From the NCBI GenBank assembly GCA_033816765.1, contig CM066288.1, positions 248,001-312,000 on the forward strand: 64,000 nucleotides of DNA, read 5' to 3'. The notes under the pieces are model-generated. The model worked only from the letters and a program-made list of their open reading frames with translations, was not told the origin of the DNA and ran no database searches. Position numbers and translations under genes: made by a program. Positions within the stretch are counted from its first letter, which is position 1, and every line of letters starts with the position of its first letter. Positions 55,801 through 63,378 of the stretch are shown one piece after another. Source of the stretch: Nothopassalora personata (taxonomy: Eukaryota; Ascomycota; Dothideomycetes; Mycosphaerellales; Mycosphaerellaceae).

Positions 55801-57682
55801 CCTTTACTTCGGCCTGGCGATGTGCGCTTTCCCTGGCTTCTTTGCTCTGTACACCAACATCGAGCGGCTTCGAAACGTCCGAGCGCTTCATTACAGCAAC
55901 GGAGTCAGAGCTGGTCCACTCTGGATAGCATACACAGCATTCGACTTCGTCATCGTCTTGCTTATCAGCACGATCTCGGTCGTCATCTTCGTGGGTGCCT
56001 CTGATGTCTACTATGCTCCTGGATACCTCTTCGTGGTCTTTGCCCTTTACGGCCTGTCAGCGACACTAACCTCTTACGTGGTGTCCCTATTCACCACCAG
56101 CCAATTGGCCACATTTGCTTTTGCGGCTGGTGGGCAGTGCTGCTTCTTCCTGCTCTACTTTGTGGCCTACATGTGTATCATTACATATTCGCAGGCTGCC
56201 GATATCGATCACAGCGTTACGATCATGCACTTCACCCTCGCATTGATTTTTCCATCTGGCAACTTGCTCAGAGCCTTGCTCTTGACCTTCAATGAGTTCT
56301 CGATTCTTTGCAGAGGCAATCAGATCGCATCGTACCCTGGAGACATCACGGTGTACGGCGGACCTATCCTATACCTGATTCTTCAATCCGCGATACTGCT
56401 TGGCGTCTTGGTCTGGTATGACAGTGGTTGGAGACCAAGCATCCTGGCACGCTCAAGCCACCGAGCTCCAGACGCAGAAGGAATCGAAGACGTCGATCCT
56501 GAGGTTTACCGAGAAGCAGCACGAATCGACGACTCGCGTGACCAACTCAAGGTCCAGCACGTCACCAAGGCCTTTGGCAGCAACGTAGCAGTCGATAATG
56601 TGAGCTTCGGCGTGACACACGGCGAGACCTTTGCGCTGCTGGGCCCGAATGGTGCTGGTAAGTCTACCACAATTGGACTCATCAGAGGAGACACTCGTCC
56701 TAGCGGCAAAGCTGGCGACATCCTGATCGAAGAGACATCGATCATCCACCATCGAGCAGTAGCACGGGCGAACCTGGGAGTATGTCCGCAGTTCGATGCT
56801 ATGGACCAGATGACGGCCATTGAGCACTTGAAATTCTATGCTCGTGCCCGCGGTGTTCGCAATGTTGAACACAACGTCGACCAAGTGGTGCACGCAGTCG
56901 GCCTCGCGCCATTCAAGAACAGAATGGCTGCCAAGCTATCCGGCGGTAACAAAAGGAAGCTCAGCCTCGGAATCGCCCTCATGGGCAATCCGTCCGTACT
57001 GCTCCTCGACGAGCCCAGCTCCGGCATGGACGCTGCAAGTAAACGAGTGATGTGGCGGACTCTGAGAAGTGTTTCAGAGGGACGTTCGCTTGTTCTCACA
57101 ACACACTCGATGGAGGAGGCGGATGCCTTGGCAGACAGAGCTGGTATCATGGCGAAGCGTATGCTTGCTCTCGGCACCAGTGACGAACTCCGCAAGAAGC
57201 ACGGAGATGCACACCACGTGCATGTCGTGCACAAAGACGCTCCATACAGCACTGACGACGACATGAACGACATCAAGACGTTCATCCGCAACACCTTCCC
57301 TGGAGCCACAACAGAGGAGCGCGTTTTCCACGGACAGCTACGCTTCAGCGTACCAAACGACCGCACGGCACACCACGATGACAACTCCTCACTTGACAGC
57401 ATCGATTCAGACGACAAGAAGGGAGCCCTTCCGACCGTCGCACCAGCAAGCGGTCTTTCTGCAAATAGTATCAGCGCACTATTTGCACAGCTGGAGCGGA
57501 ACAAGGAGAAGCTTGGGTTTGGATATTACTCAGTCTCACAGGCCACTCTTGACCAGGTCTTCTTAGGCATCGTCAGCAAACACAATGTACAGGAAGAGAA
57601 CTACCAGAGGACACACCAACAGCACCTTGGGACATGGGGAAAGGTGAAGAAAGGCATAGCGACAGTATACCATAACGCATGA
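52892..57682 (+). CDS. ABCA-type full ABC transporter
   Basis: A single exon of 1596 aa; the frame before ATG 52892 opens only with a non-ATG codon. The order is TMD1, NBD1, TMD2, NBD2. TMD1 begins with a segment near residue 22 and a large lumenal loop, then five or six helices (residues about 235-450). NBD1 has Walker A GANGSGKST near 507, signature LSGGQKRKC and Walker B ICMLDEVSSGLDP. TMD2 repeats the arrangement with a second large loop and helices at about 965-1160. NBD2 has Walker A GPNGAGKST near 1251, signature LSGGNKRKL and Walker B VLLLDEPSSGMD. Catalytic residues are present in both NBDs. The reverse-ordered half-loops and big extracellular domains are typical of ABCA lipid transporters, which are sparse in fungi. 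The substrate is unknown. No introns, truncations or frameshifts are seen. Confidence 0.93.
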   Translation: MAFVRQTWTLCEKTLRIVFLRHWLGTLTRAFLAPIIFIFIISYSKNFFVPPSDFGIGSARTLRSLSDALGSSAGGRNTVVIVNNGFTGGDISRVVDQISTPIAAQGKTVQMLQNRNDVLTACPSTIRGVSPCFAAIIFESSPTEGPGGIWNYTIQADGSFGERIYVNSGNNDAEIYVIPLQHTIDSAIASLNGTTLPDNVQQYPFTSQTPEERTRSINRAYMGSLIDILGVAYFIGIVGICYQLTGQMAQERELGMSQLIEAMMPNKQRWVPQAARLFAMHVSFDILYMPSWVIMGIIVGSLNYPESSVGIPLAFFIVSGLALSSWSVAFASLFRKSQLSGITVTIVSIVLAIIIQVIGPVSTGGAAILSLLFPSINFTLFIIYMAYWQQQSLPTNLAEAAPNAPWRLPGYVFFIFCAIQFLMYPFIGAVIERTLYGTASKSRQLRYDMDDAVAETVKVTSLSKHYPPGWFARRVLSRFTKHPQQTVFAVSNVDFTVLRGQIMVLLGANGSGKSTTLDTLAGLQKPTSGTIEMDATGGIGLCPQKNVLWNELTVYEHVRIFNRLKADAVDSKAQMQELVSACDLDLKINARTETLSGGQKRKCQLAMMLTGGPRICMLDEVSSGLDPLSRRKIWDIILAERGKRSMLLTTHFLDEADLLSDDIAILSKGNLVAHGSAVELKHHLGGGYRVRIYKENEKALPEKLEATPKQVYHDQTVYNLTDSGAAAHFIAELERNGVRDYQVNGPTIEDVFLKLAEEVKEELEKDKVPSPTPSAVDGIDAPVNEKGLKLIPGKNLSFLGQTWILFRKRATILRRNKWPYLAALLIPIIAAGLVTLFVQDFQALSCDPSAQVSEADIANLGSELADAALIPAGPTGQVPAELLNQPSFRPVDSLTAFDDFVVDRYHNVTPGGFFIGDTPTFAYKGNYGLDFAVITQNLLDVSLSGVDIATSYRAFATPFAPDAGKTLQFILYFGLAMCAFPGFFALYTNIERLRNVRALHYSNGVRAGPLWIAYTAFDFVIVLLISTISVVIFVGASDVYYAPGYLFVVFALYGLSATLTSYVVSLFTTSQLATFAFAAGGQCCFFLLYFVAYMCIITYSQAADIDHSVTIMHFTLALIFPSGNLLRALLLTFNEFSILCRGNQIASYPGDITVYGGPILYLILQSAILLGVLVWYDSGWRPSILARSSHRAPDAEGIEDVDPEVYREAARIDDSRDQLKVQHVTKAFGSNVAVDNVSFGVTHGETFALLGPNGAGKSTTIGLIRGDTRPSGKAGDILIEETSIIHHRAVARANLGVCPQFDAMDQMTAIEHLKFYARARGVRNVEHNVDQVVHAVGLAPFKNRMAAKLSGGNKRKLSLGIALMGNPSVLLLDEPSSGMDAASKRVMWRTLRSVSEGRSLVLTTHSMEEADALADRAGIMAKRMLALGTSDELRKKHGDAHHVHVVHKDAPYSTDDDMNDIKTFIRNTFPGATTEERVFHGQLRFSVPNDRTAHHDDNSSLDSIDSDDKKGALPTVAPASGLSANSISALFAQLERNKEKLGFGYYSVSQATLDQVFLGIVSKHNVQEENYQRTHQQHLGTWGKVKKGIATVYHNA

Positions 57683-58274
57683 TTTGCATGCATACCCGTA
57701 TAGATGATGACTGCAAAGCGAACCATTAGCAGGAATGTTTGTCAGGATAGATGAGAGACCCTTTGTACAGATGCATACAGATTTTACGTTTGAGCTATAC
57801 TTTCGTCTGAAGTAACATCCCGGCGATCGATATGCCCTGATCACGGTGATGATGGCGGGAGGTCGGGGATCATGGCCGCGGAGAAGTGATCGGACAAGGG
57901 CAGACCCAGCCAACCAGCCCTTCGGTGCCGATCATCCTGGCTGTGGGGCTCTCTCTACCTTGTGATACAGACCAAAGACCAGCCGCATCATGGCGACTCC
58001 GTGGGAATCAGGCTTTCCCGCTCATTCGCTTGATGACGACGATGAGGTGCGATGGCTCTAAACGGCCGCAGCGTTATGATTTCCAGACGTGCTCGATATG
58101 CAGCCAGGCGCGGCCAGTTGGGTATGTCGCAGGAAAGCACTATAGCAGCCTGTTCCCTCTCCCCATTCTGCTTCGTCTTATCGCCTGCCGGATGACTTTT
58201 GAAGCGTTCAAGCCATTGACTACATCTCTCTTGATCACTCGAATCGCAAGAGAGATCGCACGCTCCTATCCAAC
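57683..58274. other. Intergenic after ABC transporter
   Basis: 592 bp, tandem genes. Nothing coding is supported; a minus-strand frame of 116 codons overlaps but has no recognisable motif. Confidence 0.35.
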
Positions 58275-58949
58275 ATGTTCGAAACGACCTTCCAGCACAC
58301 GACGAGCACGCCCCTCCCGCCGAACATCTCCATCGAGAGCGGCATAGAGATGCTGCACGATGGCGAAACGATCCTCAGACTCGCGCCAGACTGTCGAGGC
58401 TGCAAACCCATCCCACCTCCTCCAAACCAGAACGCACAGCACAAACCGAACGGCAGCACACCTCACCATACAGCACCCAACGGCACCAGCACCAGCACCG
58501 ACCCCACAGATAGCGAAACCCAGTACTGGGAAGTCGAAGACGACCTGCCCTTCATCCCCAGACGTCTCTGGTCGGGCGGCGTCCGCTACCAAGCCGACTT
58601 CCTTCCCACCCCCGACGGCTGCATCATCACAGTCCACGCCCCCGGCGGCTTCACGTCCACAAACCGCTGGCGCCTCCTCCGCGAAGCGATTCCCGAAGGC
58701 CACGAAGCCACGTTGGAGCGGGTGCAGAGTAAGGATCTGCTGCATGCGACGACGGATGGGAGTGGCTGGTACGTGCAGATCCAGAGCGATGCGAGATGCA
58801 ATAGGACGTTTGCGGGCTTTGTGAAGGGTTTCTTGAAAAACAGTCATCAGCAGCTACAACGCGGCTTCATCGAGAAGTTGCAGGCGAGCCCGGCCCAGCA
58901 GAGGAGTAGGAGGCCGACGTTGGGGAGGAGGAAGAGTAGTCAGTTCTGA
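58275..58949 (+). CDS. START-like domain protein, fungal family of unknown function
   Basis: A single exon of 224 aa, first ATG at 58275. It looks like a fungal family that I associate, tentatively, with a DUF7053-type domain: a beta-rich fold with WEVEDDLPFIPRRLWSGGVRYQADF and PTPDGCIITVHAPGGF, probably START/Bet v1-like, preceded by a helical MFETTFQHTTSTPLPPNIS segment. An Asn/Thr-rich linker (residues about 55-80) is low complexity. The C-terminal 25 residues are Arg/Ser-rich (RRPTLGRRKSSQF). No signal peptide or membrane helix. It might bind a lipid or other hydrophobic ligand, but nothing shows this directly. Confidence 0.65.
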   Translation: MFETTFQHTTSTPLPPNISIESGIEMLHDGETILRLAPDCRGCKPIPPPPNQNAQHKPNGSTPHHTAPNGTSTSTDPTDSETQYWEVEDDLPFIPRRLWSGGVRYQADFLPTPDGCIITVHAPGGFTSTNRWRLLREAIPEGHEATLERVQSKDLLHATTDGSGWYVQIQSDARCNRTFAGFVKGFLKNSHQQLQRGFIEKLQASPAQQRSRRPTLGRRKSSQF

Positions 58950-60115
58950 GGGAGGTGCGGTGGTTATGTGCGAGCAGCGCAGCATCTGGAGGTTAAAGTC
59001 CGGTCGCGCTCGAGAGCGTATCCGATGTGGAGGATTGATGGTTATACAGGACAACGTACACCGAGCCAGTAACATTGGTGGGCGCTGGGCGCCTCTAGAA
59101 GATGACCATGAGTATCTCAGCAACGATATCTGGATTTGCAGACCACTGTCTCATATGACACGCTGGAAGAGACACCGATCAATCCAGCACATGGCCACAA
59201 TGAAGTCGGAAGAATATGTTAGAGTGGTCAACAGAAAGAATGAGGAACATTCGTTGCAACGTGTACATCTCCAAGCTAGCTCAGACTTGGTCGCTACACC
59301 TTTTGATCCCCTGCTTACTCTCATCCGCCTCTCTTCCCGTGAGGACTACAGTTGGTCGAAGATGGAGCAAAAGAAGGAACCCCCCACCAAACCAAGACCA
59401 GGACCTCAACGAGTGTTTTTGACATCCACCGGCAGACGGACGCTAGGGTTGATCCTGTGAGGCTGTGTTGGCAGATGCTCGCCAAGCTGCTTAGCAGCGA
59501 GCCTCATTCCAAGCGTGCAGCGGTGGCATTGCTGCCAGTGCCCGGAGAACAGTGCTCTCGCAAGCAGTTATCGAGGTGCGGGCGGGAAACAAAAAGATAA
59601 AGCTACGAGGATGCTCGACCTGTGTGTAGGGAGAGGCAACCGAGAGAAAGACGCCCGAAGAGGTGACGTAGAGATGTGTTGTATGGTGGACGTCATGCAT
59701 GTAGGTCTACCTCGCCATGTGTGCGGAGTCACAACCCTTCAGCTTCTGTCAAGGCTGCTGCTTTCTGCGACGCATCGGCGTACGCGACTGCCATTAGGTA
59801 AGTGCTGCCTTCTTGCTCTCTGCGAGGCTCTTGACGTGCTTCGAAAGGACGTTGATTATGCCTCGCGATACAGCTCGTGGTTCGACTGGCTGTGCGAGTT
59901 GAATGCCTTGATGAAATGATCTGCTATGCGGTCATGTGGAATGCCTTGGTCCGGGCACCGTGCTTTCCTCTGCCGTGATCTTGTGGGAAGTGGCGGTCCA
60001 TTCACTCACCAATGTGTTCTTGGGCGAATTTGCTGGGCTGTATACTGTGTCACTCAAGAGGCAGGATAGGGTCTTGTGTGCTGGTTGATCCCCAGCATTG
60101 GCTGTGGTCGTCCTG
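58950..60115. other. Gene-poor interval
   Basis: About 1.2 kb with no supported gene. The minus-strand frames at 59780-60060 contain coding-like peptide stretches (such as INVLSKHVKSLAESKKAALT) but no consistent exon chain could be built. It may carry more of the same decayed locus as the relic at 60116-60540. Confidence 0.35.
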
Positions 60116-60540
60116 CTAGAACCACAAGAGCCAGCTTCTCTCCCTTGGGCTCAACATGTCCAGTACGGCAAGAACCGCATCGAAATCTGCGCGTGGGTCA
60201 AACACCATTGTGTTGTAGACCCGGTGCTTCACCGTGAAACGTGGCAATCGAAACTTACGTGGAATATATGCCTTCAACATCTCCCATAGTTCTCCGACAT
60301 GGGCTTCATCCCGGAACAGACTGCCTTATGATGGCCTTGTCAGCTTCGGAGCAGGTGATGCATTCATCTCGGTCGGCGTTCTTCATGATTGCTCCGAGTG
60401 CACAAGCCCAACAGTAGTGACCTGCAGCAAGTGCTTCGAGCACCGCCGACCTAGACACCGTTGTCGAAGTGAGGCACGCGCGACCATAACTCCACTCGAC
60501 GAGCATTTGCTGCGTTGTGGTTTTTTCGTCGTACCGAACA
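60116..60540 (-). pseudogene. Frameshifted Cys-rich coding relic
   Basis: Two overlapping frames together read like one protein. The upstream frame reads AVLEALAAGHYCWACALGAIMKNADRDECITCSEADKAIIRQS with two CxxC pairs (CWAC and CITC). A second, one base off, continues LFRDEAHVGELWEMLKAYIPRKFRLPRFTVKHRVYNTMV and ends LSPRERSWLLWF at the TAG at 60116. They meet near 60325, where a single-base shift, or a poor 80-nt intron (GTGCAC to ATAAG), would be needed. I do not recognise the family. Composition and helix-like pattern look coding, hence a relic or a gene with an unresolved splice. No upstream start is clear, and the CxxC pairs suggest a small zinc-binding protein. Confidence 0.35.
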
Positions 60541-61201
60541 AGATCTTTCGTTGATGGAGGCCACTTGTGCACAGAGTGATCGTTGTTGGTGAGCACGCTA
60601 CGCGTATTGACATATCTTGATGAATTTTGCAAGTCTGCAGCATGGTTTGTGCGATGTAGTGTCTTGTTTGGAAGTGCGTCGCAGAAGAAATAGAGACGGC
60701 TATTTGTACGCGGACATGAGCTTGCGTGCACTCGGTCCAGTCTTACTTCTGGCGCCGCCAGCCACTTTGATGTCTTTCAAAGTACCTTCCGACACTCACA
60801 GAACCTTGGACGGCAACCCACTGTGTAGAGTGGAGCCTAAGTGAGGCGCAAGTTAATGACAGATTTGAAGCGACAGAACGAGAAGTGATGCTGCAACGTT
60901 GCGTGATCAGCCAAATTGAGCTCGTAGCTCAAGCTAATTGATGTCGAAACTATGCATGTCGAAAGCGCCAAAGTCAAGCCTGACCACCTAAGCAGTCGAT
61001 CATTCCATTCGCGCCTTGAATGAGTCCAGACCTCTCAAGCACATGCGTGCCAAGAAGTGCTCATTCCCAAAAAAAGATTCCCAAAGCCTTTTTTTTTCTA
61101 GTTGTTCCCGAGTTGTAGATGCTTCCAAGATCTGCTAGCCATTCGATGTCGACTCCAGGCCGAGCGGACCGGGTCATGCTTCACCGATGTTTGAGAAACA
61201 T
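60541..61201. other. Intergenic between relic and repeat-protein gene
   Basis: About 660 bp with no supported gene. It includes an AAAAAAAGATTC/TTTTTTTT simple-sequence patch near 61070-61100 and the 3' end of the repeat-protein gene's transcript. Confidence 0.35.
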
Positions 61202-61510
61202 TTAGTTGTTCTGGAGAGCGCAGCTAGAATGTTTGTTAGCTGGGTTTGTGAGATGGGGGTTGGAGAGGGTAGCTTACCCAGTGTAGATGGTTCGCTGGAT
61301 CTCGCAACCAGTGTAGACGGTCTGCTGAACGGAGCAACTATTGGAGTGTCAGTGAAGGCTTTCTGGAAAGAGGGGAGCAAGAAGTGCTCACCCAGTGTAG
61401 ATGGTTCGCTGAACAGAGCAGCCGGTGTAGATGGTGCGCTGAACAGAGCACCCGGTGTAGATGGTCCGCTGGATGTCGCATCCGGTGTAGACGGTCTGGG
61501 AGAGTTGCAT
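61202..61510 (-). CDS. Six-copy decapeptide cysteine-repeat protein
   Basis: Three exons, 61392-61510, 61278-61337 and 61202-61223, encode 66 aa. After MQLS the whole protein is a 10-residue repeat with consensus [QR]-T-[VI]-Y-T-G-C-x-[VIL]-Q; Cys sits at 11, 21, 31, 41, 51 and 61, with Tyr, Thr and Gly at fixed spacing, ending ALQNN. Both introns are exactly 54 nt, phase 2, inside the Gly codon of a repeat, with GTGAGC and GTAAGC donors and CTGAC/CTAAC branches; retention of either gives an immediate stop. A leader intron (61549-61616) and a TATA-like ATAAATA (61683-61690) lie upstream. There is no signal peptide or membrane helix. I do not recognise the family: it could be a metal- or disulfide-linked repeat protein, a peptide precursor or a beta-solenoid. 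The two exon joins preserving the repeat argue that it is real. Confidence 0.7.
61279..61500. repeat. 30-bp minisatellite in coding exons
   Basis: Near-identical 30-bp units containing GTGTAGATGGT (plus strand) occupy the exons of the small cysteine-repeat gene and stop at both introns: three full copies in 61392-61500 and two in 61278-61337. Unit length is a multiple of three, so copy changes preserve reading frame. Differences between copies are mostly silent or Val/Ile and Ser/Asp exchanges. Confidence 0.8.
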
Positions 61511-61548
61511 GGTTGCTAGTGTTTGGTTGGGAGTTGAGCTTGGAAGGC

Positions 61549-61616
61549 CTGAAAGTGAGTCGTTAGTGGTCAAAGTTCTTGTACTTGTTGTCCGCAGGGT
61601 TGTGGTTCTTGCTTAC
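61549..61616 (-). other. Leader intron of cysteine-repeat gene
   Basis: A 68-nt intron in the 5' leader: donor GTAAGC, branch ACTAACG, acceptor TTTCAG. The flanking leader is CA/CT-rich (ATCACCTTCGCTACA then GCCTTCCAAGCTCAACTCC), typical of expressed fungal genes. It joins directly to the leader bases before ATG 61510. Confidence 0.6.
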
Positions 61617-61682
61617 TGTAGCGAAGGTGATGAAGTTGGTGATCTGGGTGCAGAAGAGGTTGGTTGAGCGGTTGATGTGCTG

Positions 61683-61690
61683 GTATTTAT
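61683..61690 (-). promoter_or_regulatory. TATA-like element of cysteine-repeat gene
   Basis: The minus-strand sequence ATAAATAC lies about 70 bases above the leader-intron donor and 170 above the ATG, in a suitable place for a TATA box. No other promoter motif is evident. Confidence 0.4.
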
Positions 61691-62443
61691 GATCGCTATG
61701 GTTGAGCTTTCGGTGGCGTTCTGTGTTTTGTTTTCTTTGAAGAAGAAAGAGCCGTTGTGAAGATATACATCGGTCTCCCTGAACCATAGCTACGCTTAGT
61801 ATTGTTGTCGGAGGTGAAAATGAGGCAAGTTCGATATGGCTTTGCATTGTCCGCCAAGCTTCATATTGTTGTCGAGAACAAAGCCTCGGTCAAGATGGCT
61901 CGAATTGGACCGCAAGATAGGAACAGGAGCTACTCAGGCCAATCAGTGCATTTATGGAGTCGCGAGGTCGCGTGATTATGCGCTAGGAACAAGGTCTTGG
62001 TAACGATTGTTGGGCCGCCGCGCGGTATGACTCGATACCCACGAGGCGTTCTCGTTCGAACAATCAACGCCACGAGGGGCCCGAGTACGCCTAGCAGGGT
62101 TCTCGAGGGTGGAATGTATTGGGTCCGATCTGGTAGTGCTCTCGAAGAAAGTCTTCCTAGCCAGCCTGTCCTTTGCAGGCGAGTCCCGCGGAGGCTCAAG
62201 AGTGGCGCCAGGGACTGTGGCATACTTGTGCAGCCGCCCTTCTTATGCAAAGCCTCGGCAGCGGATGACCTATCAGACTACAGATGGCCTCCAATACATG
62301 GTGGACTGAAGCATCCAGATGAAGATAGCAAAGCACATCAAGAAGCGGTTGCCAGAAAGGGCTCTGCCACCAGCTTGCGGGCTTGGTCCCTTTGAAGCAG
62401 CTTTTTGAGGCCTCATGTCCGCCAGCAATCGACTTGCTACAGT
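61691..62443. other. Intergenic, upstream of repeat-protein gene
   Basis: About 750 bp between the repeat-protein gene promoter and the CCDC137-like gene's stop. A plus-strand frame of 132 codons (61997-62395) lacks any motif and is not called. Confidence 0.3.
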
Positions 62444-63378
62444 TCATACCTTGCCGCTTTTCATCAGCGCCCTATACCGCTCGATTACTTCTTTCCGTGC
62501 CTCGCCAAGCTCTTCTCGACGCTTCAGACTCCCAGCAGCCCCAGGCACGTCCGCCACATTTACTTTTGCACCATCCCTGACCTTGAACTTCTCCTTTGGA
62601 ATGACTTTGAGCGTCGGTGGGGCTTGCACCACATCATTCAAACCCTTTGGCGCCTCCCGCCGCATCTTGAGCACCGCCCAAGGGTCATCGTCGGCATTAT
62701 CGATCTCGCCAACCATGCGTTTCCGCTTCGCCTTGCGACCTGACTCCGGAAATTCTATCCCCTGACCACCATACTCTGCTTCCTTCGCTTCATCCTCTTC
62801 TTCTTGCTTCTCCTGCAGCTCCTCGAGCTTCTCCTTTCGCTTCGCCTCTTCCTCCCTCCACTCTGCGTACATCTTGTGCAAACGCTTCTCGGTCTTTGTC
62901 TGCCGTTCCTTTGGCCCATCCTTGTATTTGCCCTTCCGTGCCAGGCCTCCAAGTGGTAAGGCTTGGTTGACACGTGCTGCGAAGTGTGCCAATTTCTCGC
63001 CGGGCATGATCTTGAGCTGCTCGCCCGTCTGAGGGTCTACGGGCAAAGTTTTTTGAGTGATCTCAGTCTCCTCCTTGCCCGCCTCATCATTCTTGCGCTT
63101 CTTCTTCGTCTTGCGACTGTCCCCATCGTCCAGTCCCGATCGCTGTTTCTGGCCATCCCGCAGCTGCATCAAACGCGCAAACGCGCGAGGCGTATCATCC
63201 TGCTTGTAGTCGCTTGTTCCAGTGCGCTTTCTTTTCAACCTGGGTTCCAGTGGCTTTGCGACTTGGGATGGCGCCAGGTCGAAACTGGGACAACATTTAG
63301 CAGACCGATGGTAAGATGTAGGCTGCTATCTTACTTATTCTTGTCGCCAGCCTGCCGGCGGGTGTGCTTGTGCGGCAT
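62444..63378 (-). CDS. Nucleolar coiled-coil protein, CCDC137-like
   Basis: Two exons, 63335-63378 and 62444-63284, encode 294 aa. The 50-nt intron (GTAAGA to CCCAG with a GCTAAAT branch) joins MPHKHTRRQAGDKNN to FDLAPSQVAKPLEPR, matching the usual start of this fungal family (MPHKHxR). The protein is highly basic with a KKKRKNDEAG stretch, a long charged coiled coil (AEWREEEAKRKEKLEELQEKQEEEDEAKEAE), and a conserved DDPWAVLKMRREAPKGLNDVVQAPPTL block. It resembles CCDC137, a nucleolar or chromosome-periphery protein; the role in fungi is unknown, probably ribosome biogenesis. The ending GKV with a GTATGA after it leaves open a missed last exon. Confidence 0.7.

Noticed and set aside
61187..61519. 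Plus-strand frame of 110 codons through the minisatellite (VDG-type repeats)
   Set aside because: Every frame of a 30-bp repeat stays open by chance. The minus strand has splice sites, a leader intron and a TATA-like box; the plus strand has none.
61997..62395. Plus-strand 132-codon frame upstream of the CCDC137-like gene
   Set aside because: Composition unlike a protein and no splice or promoter signals.
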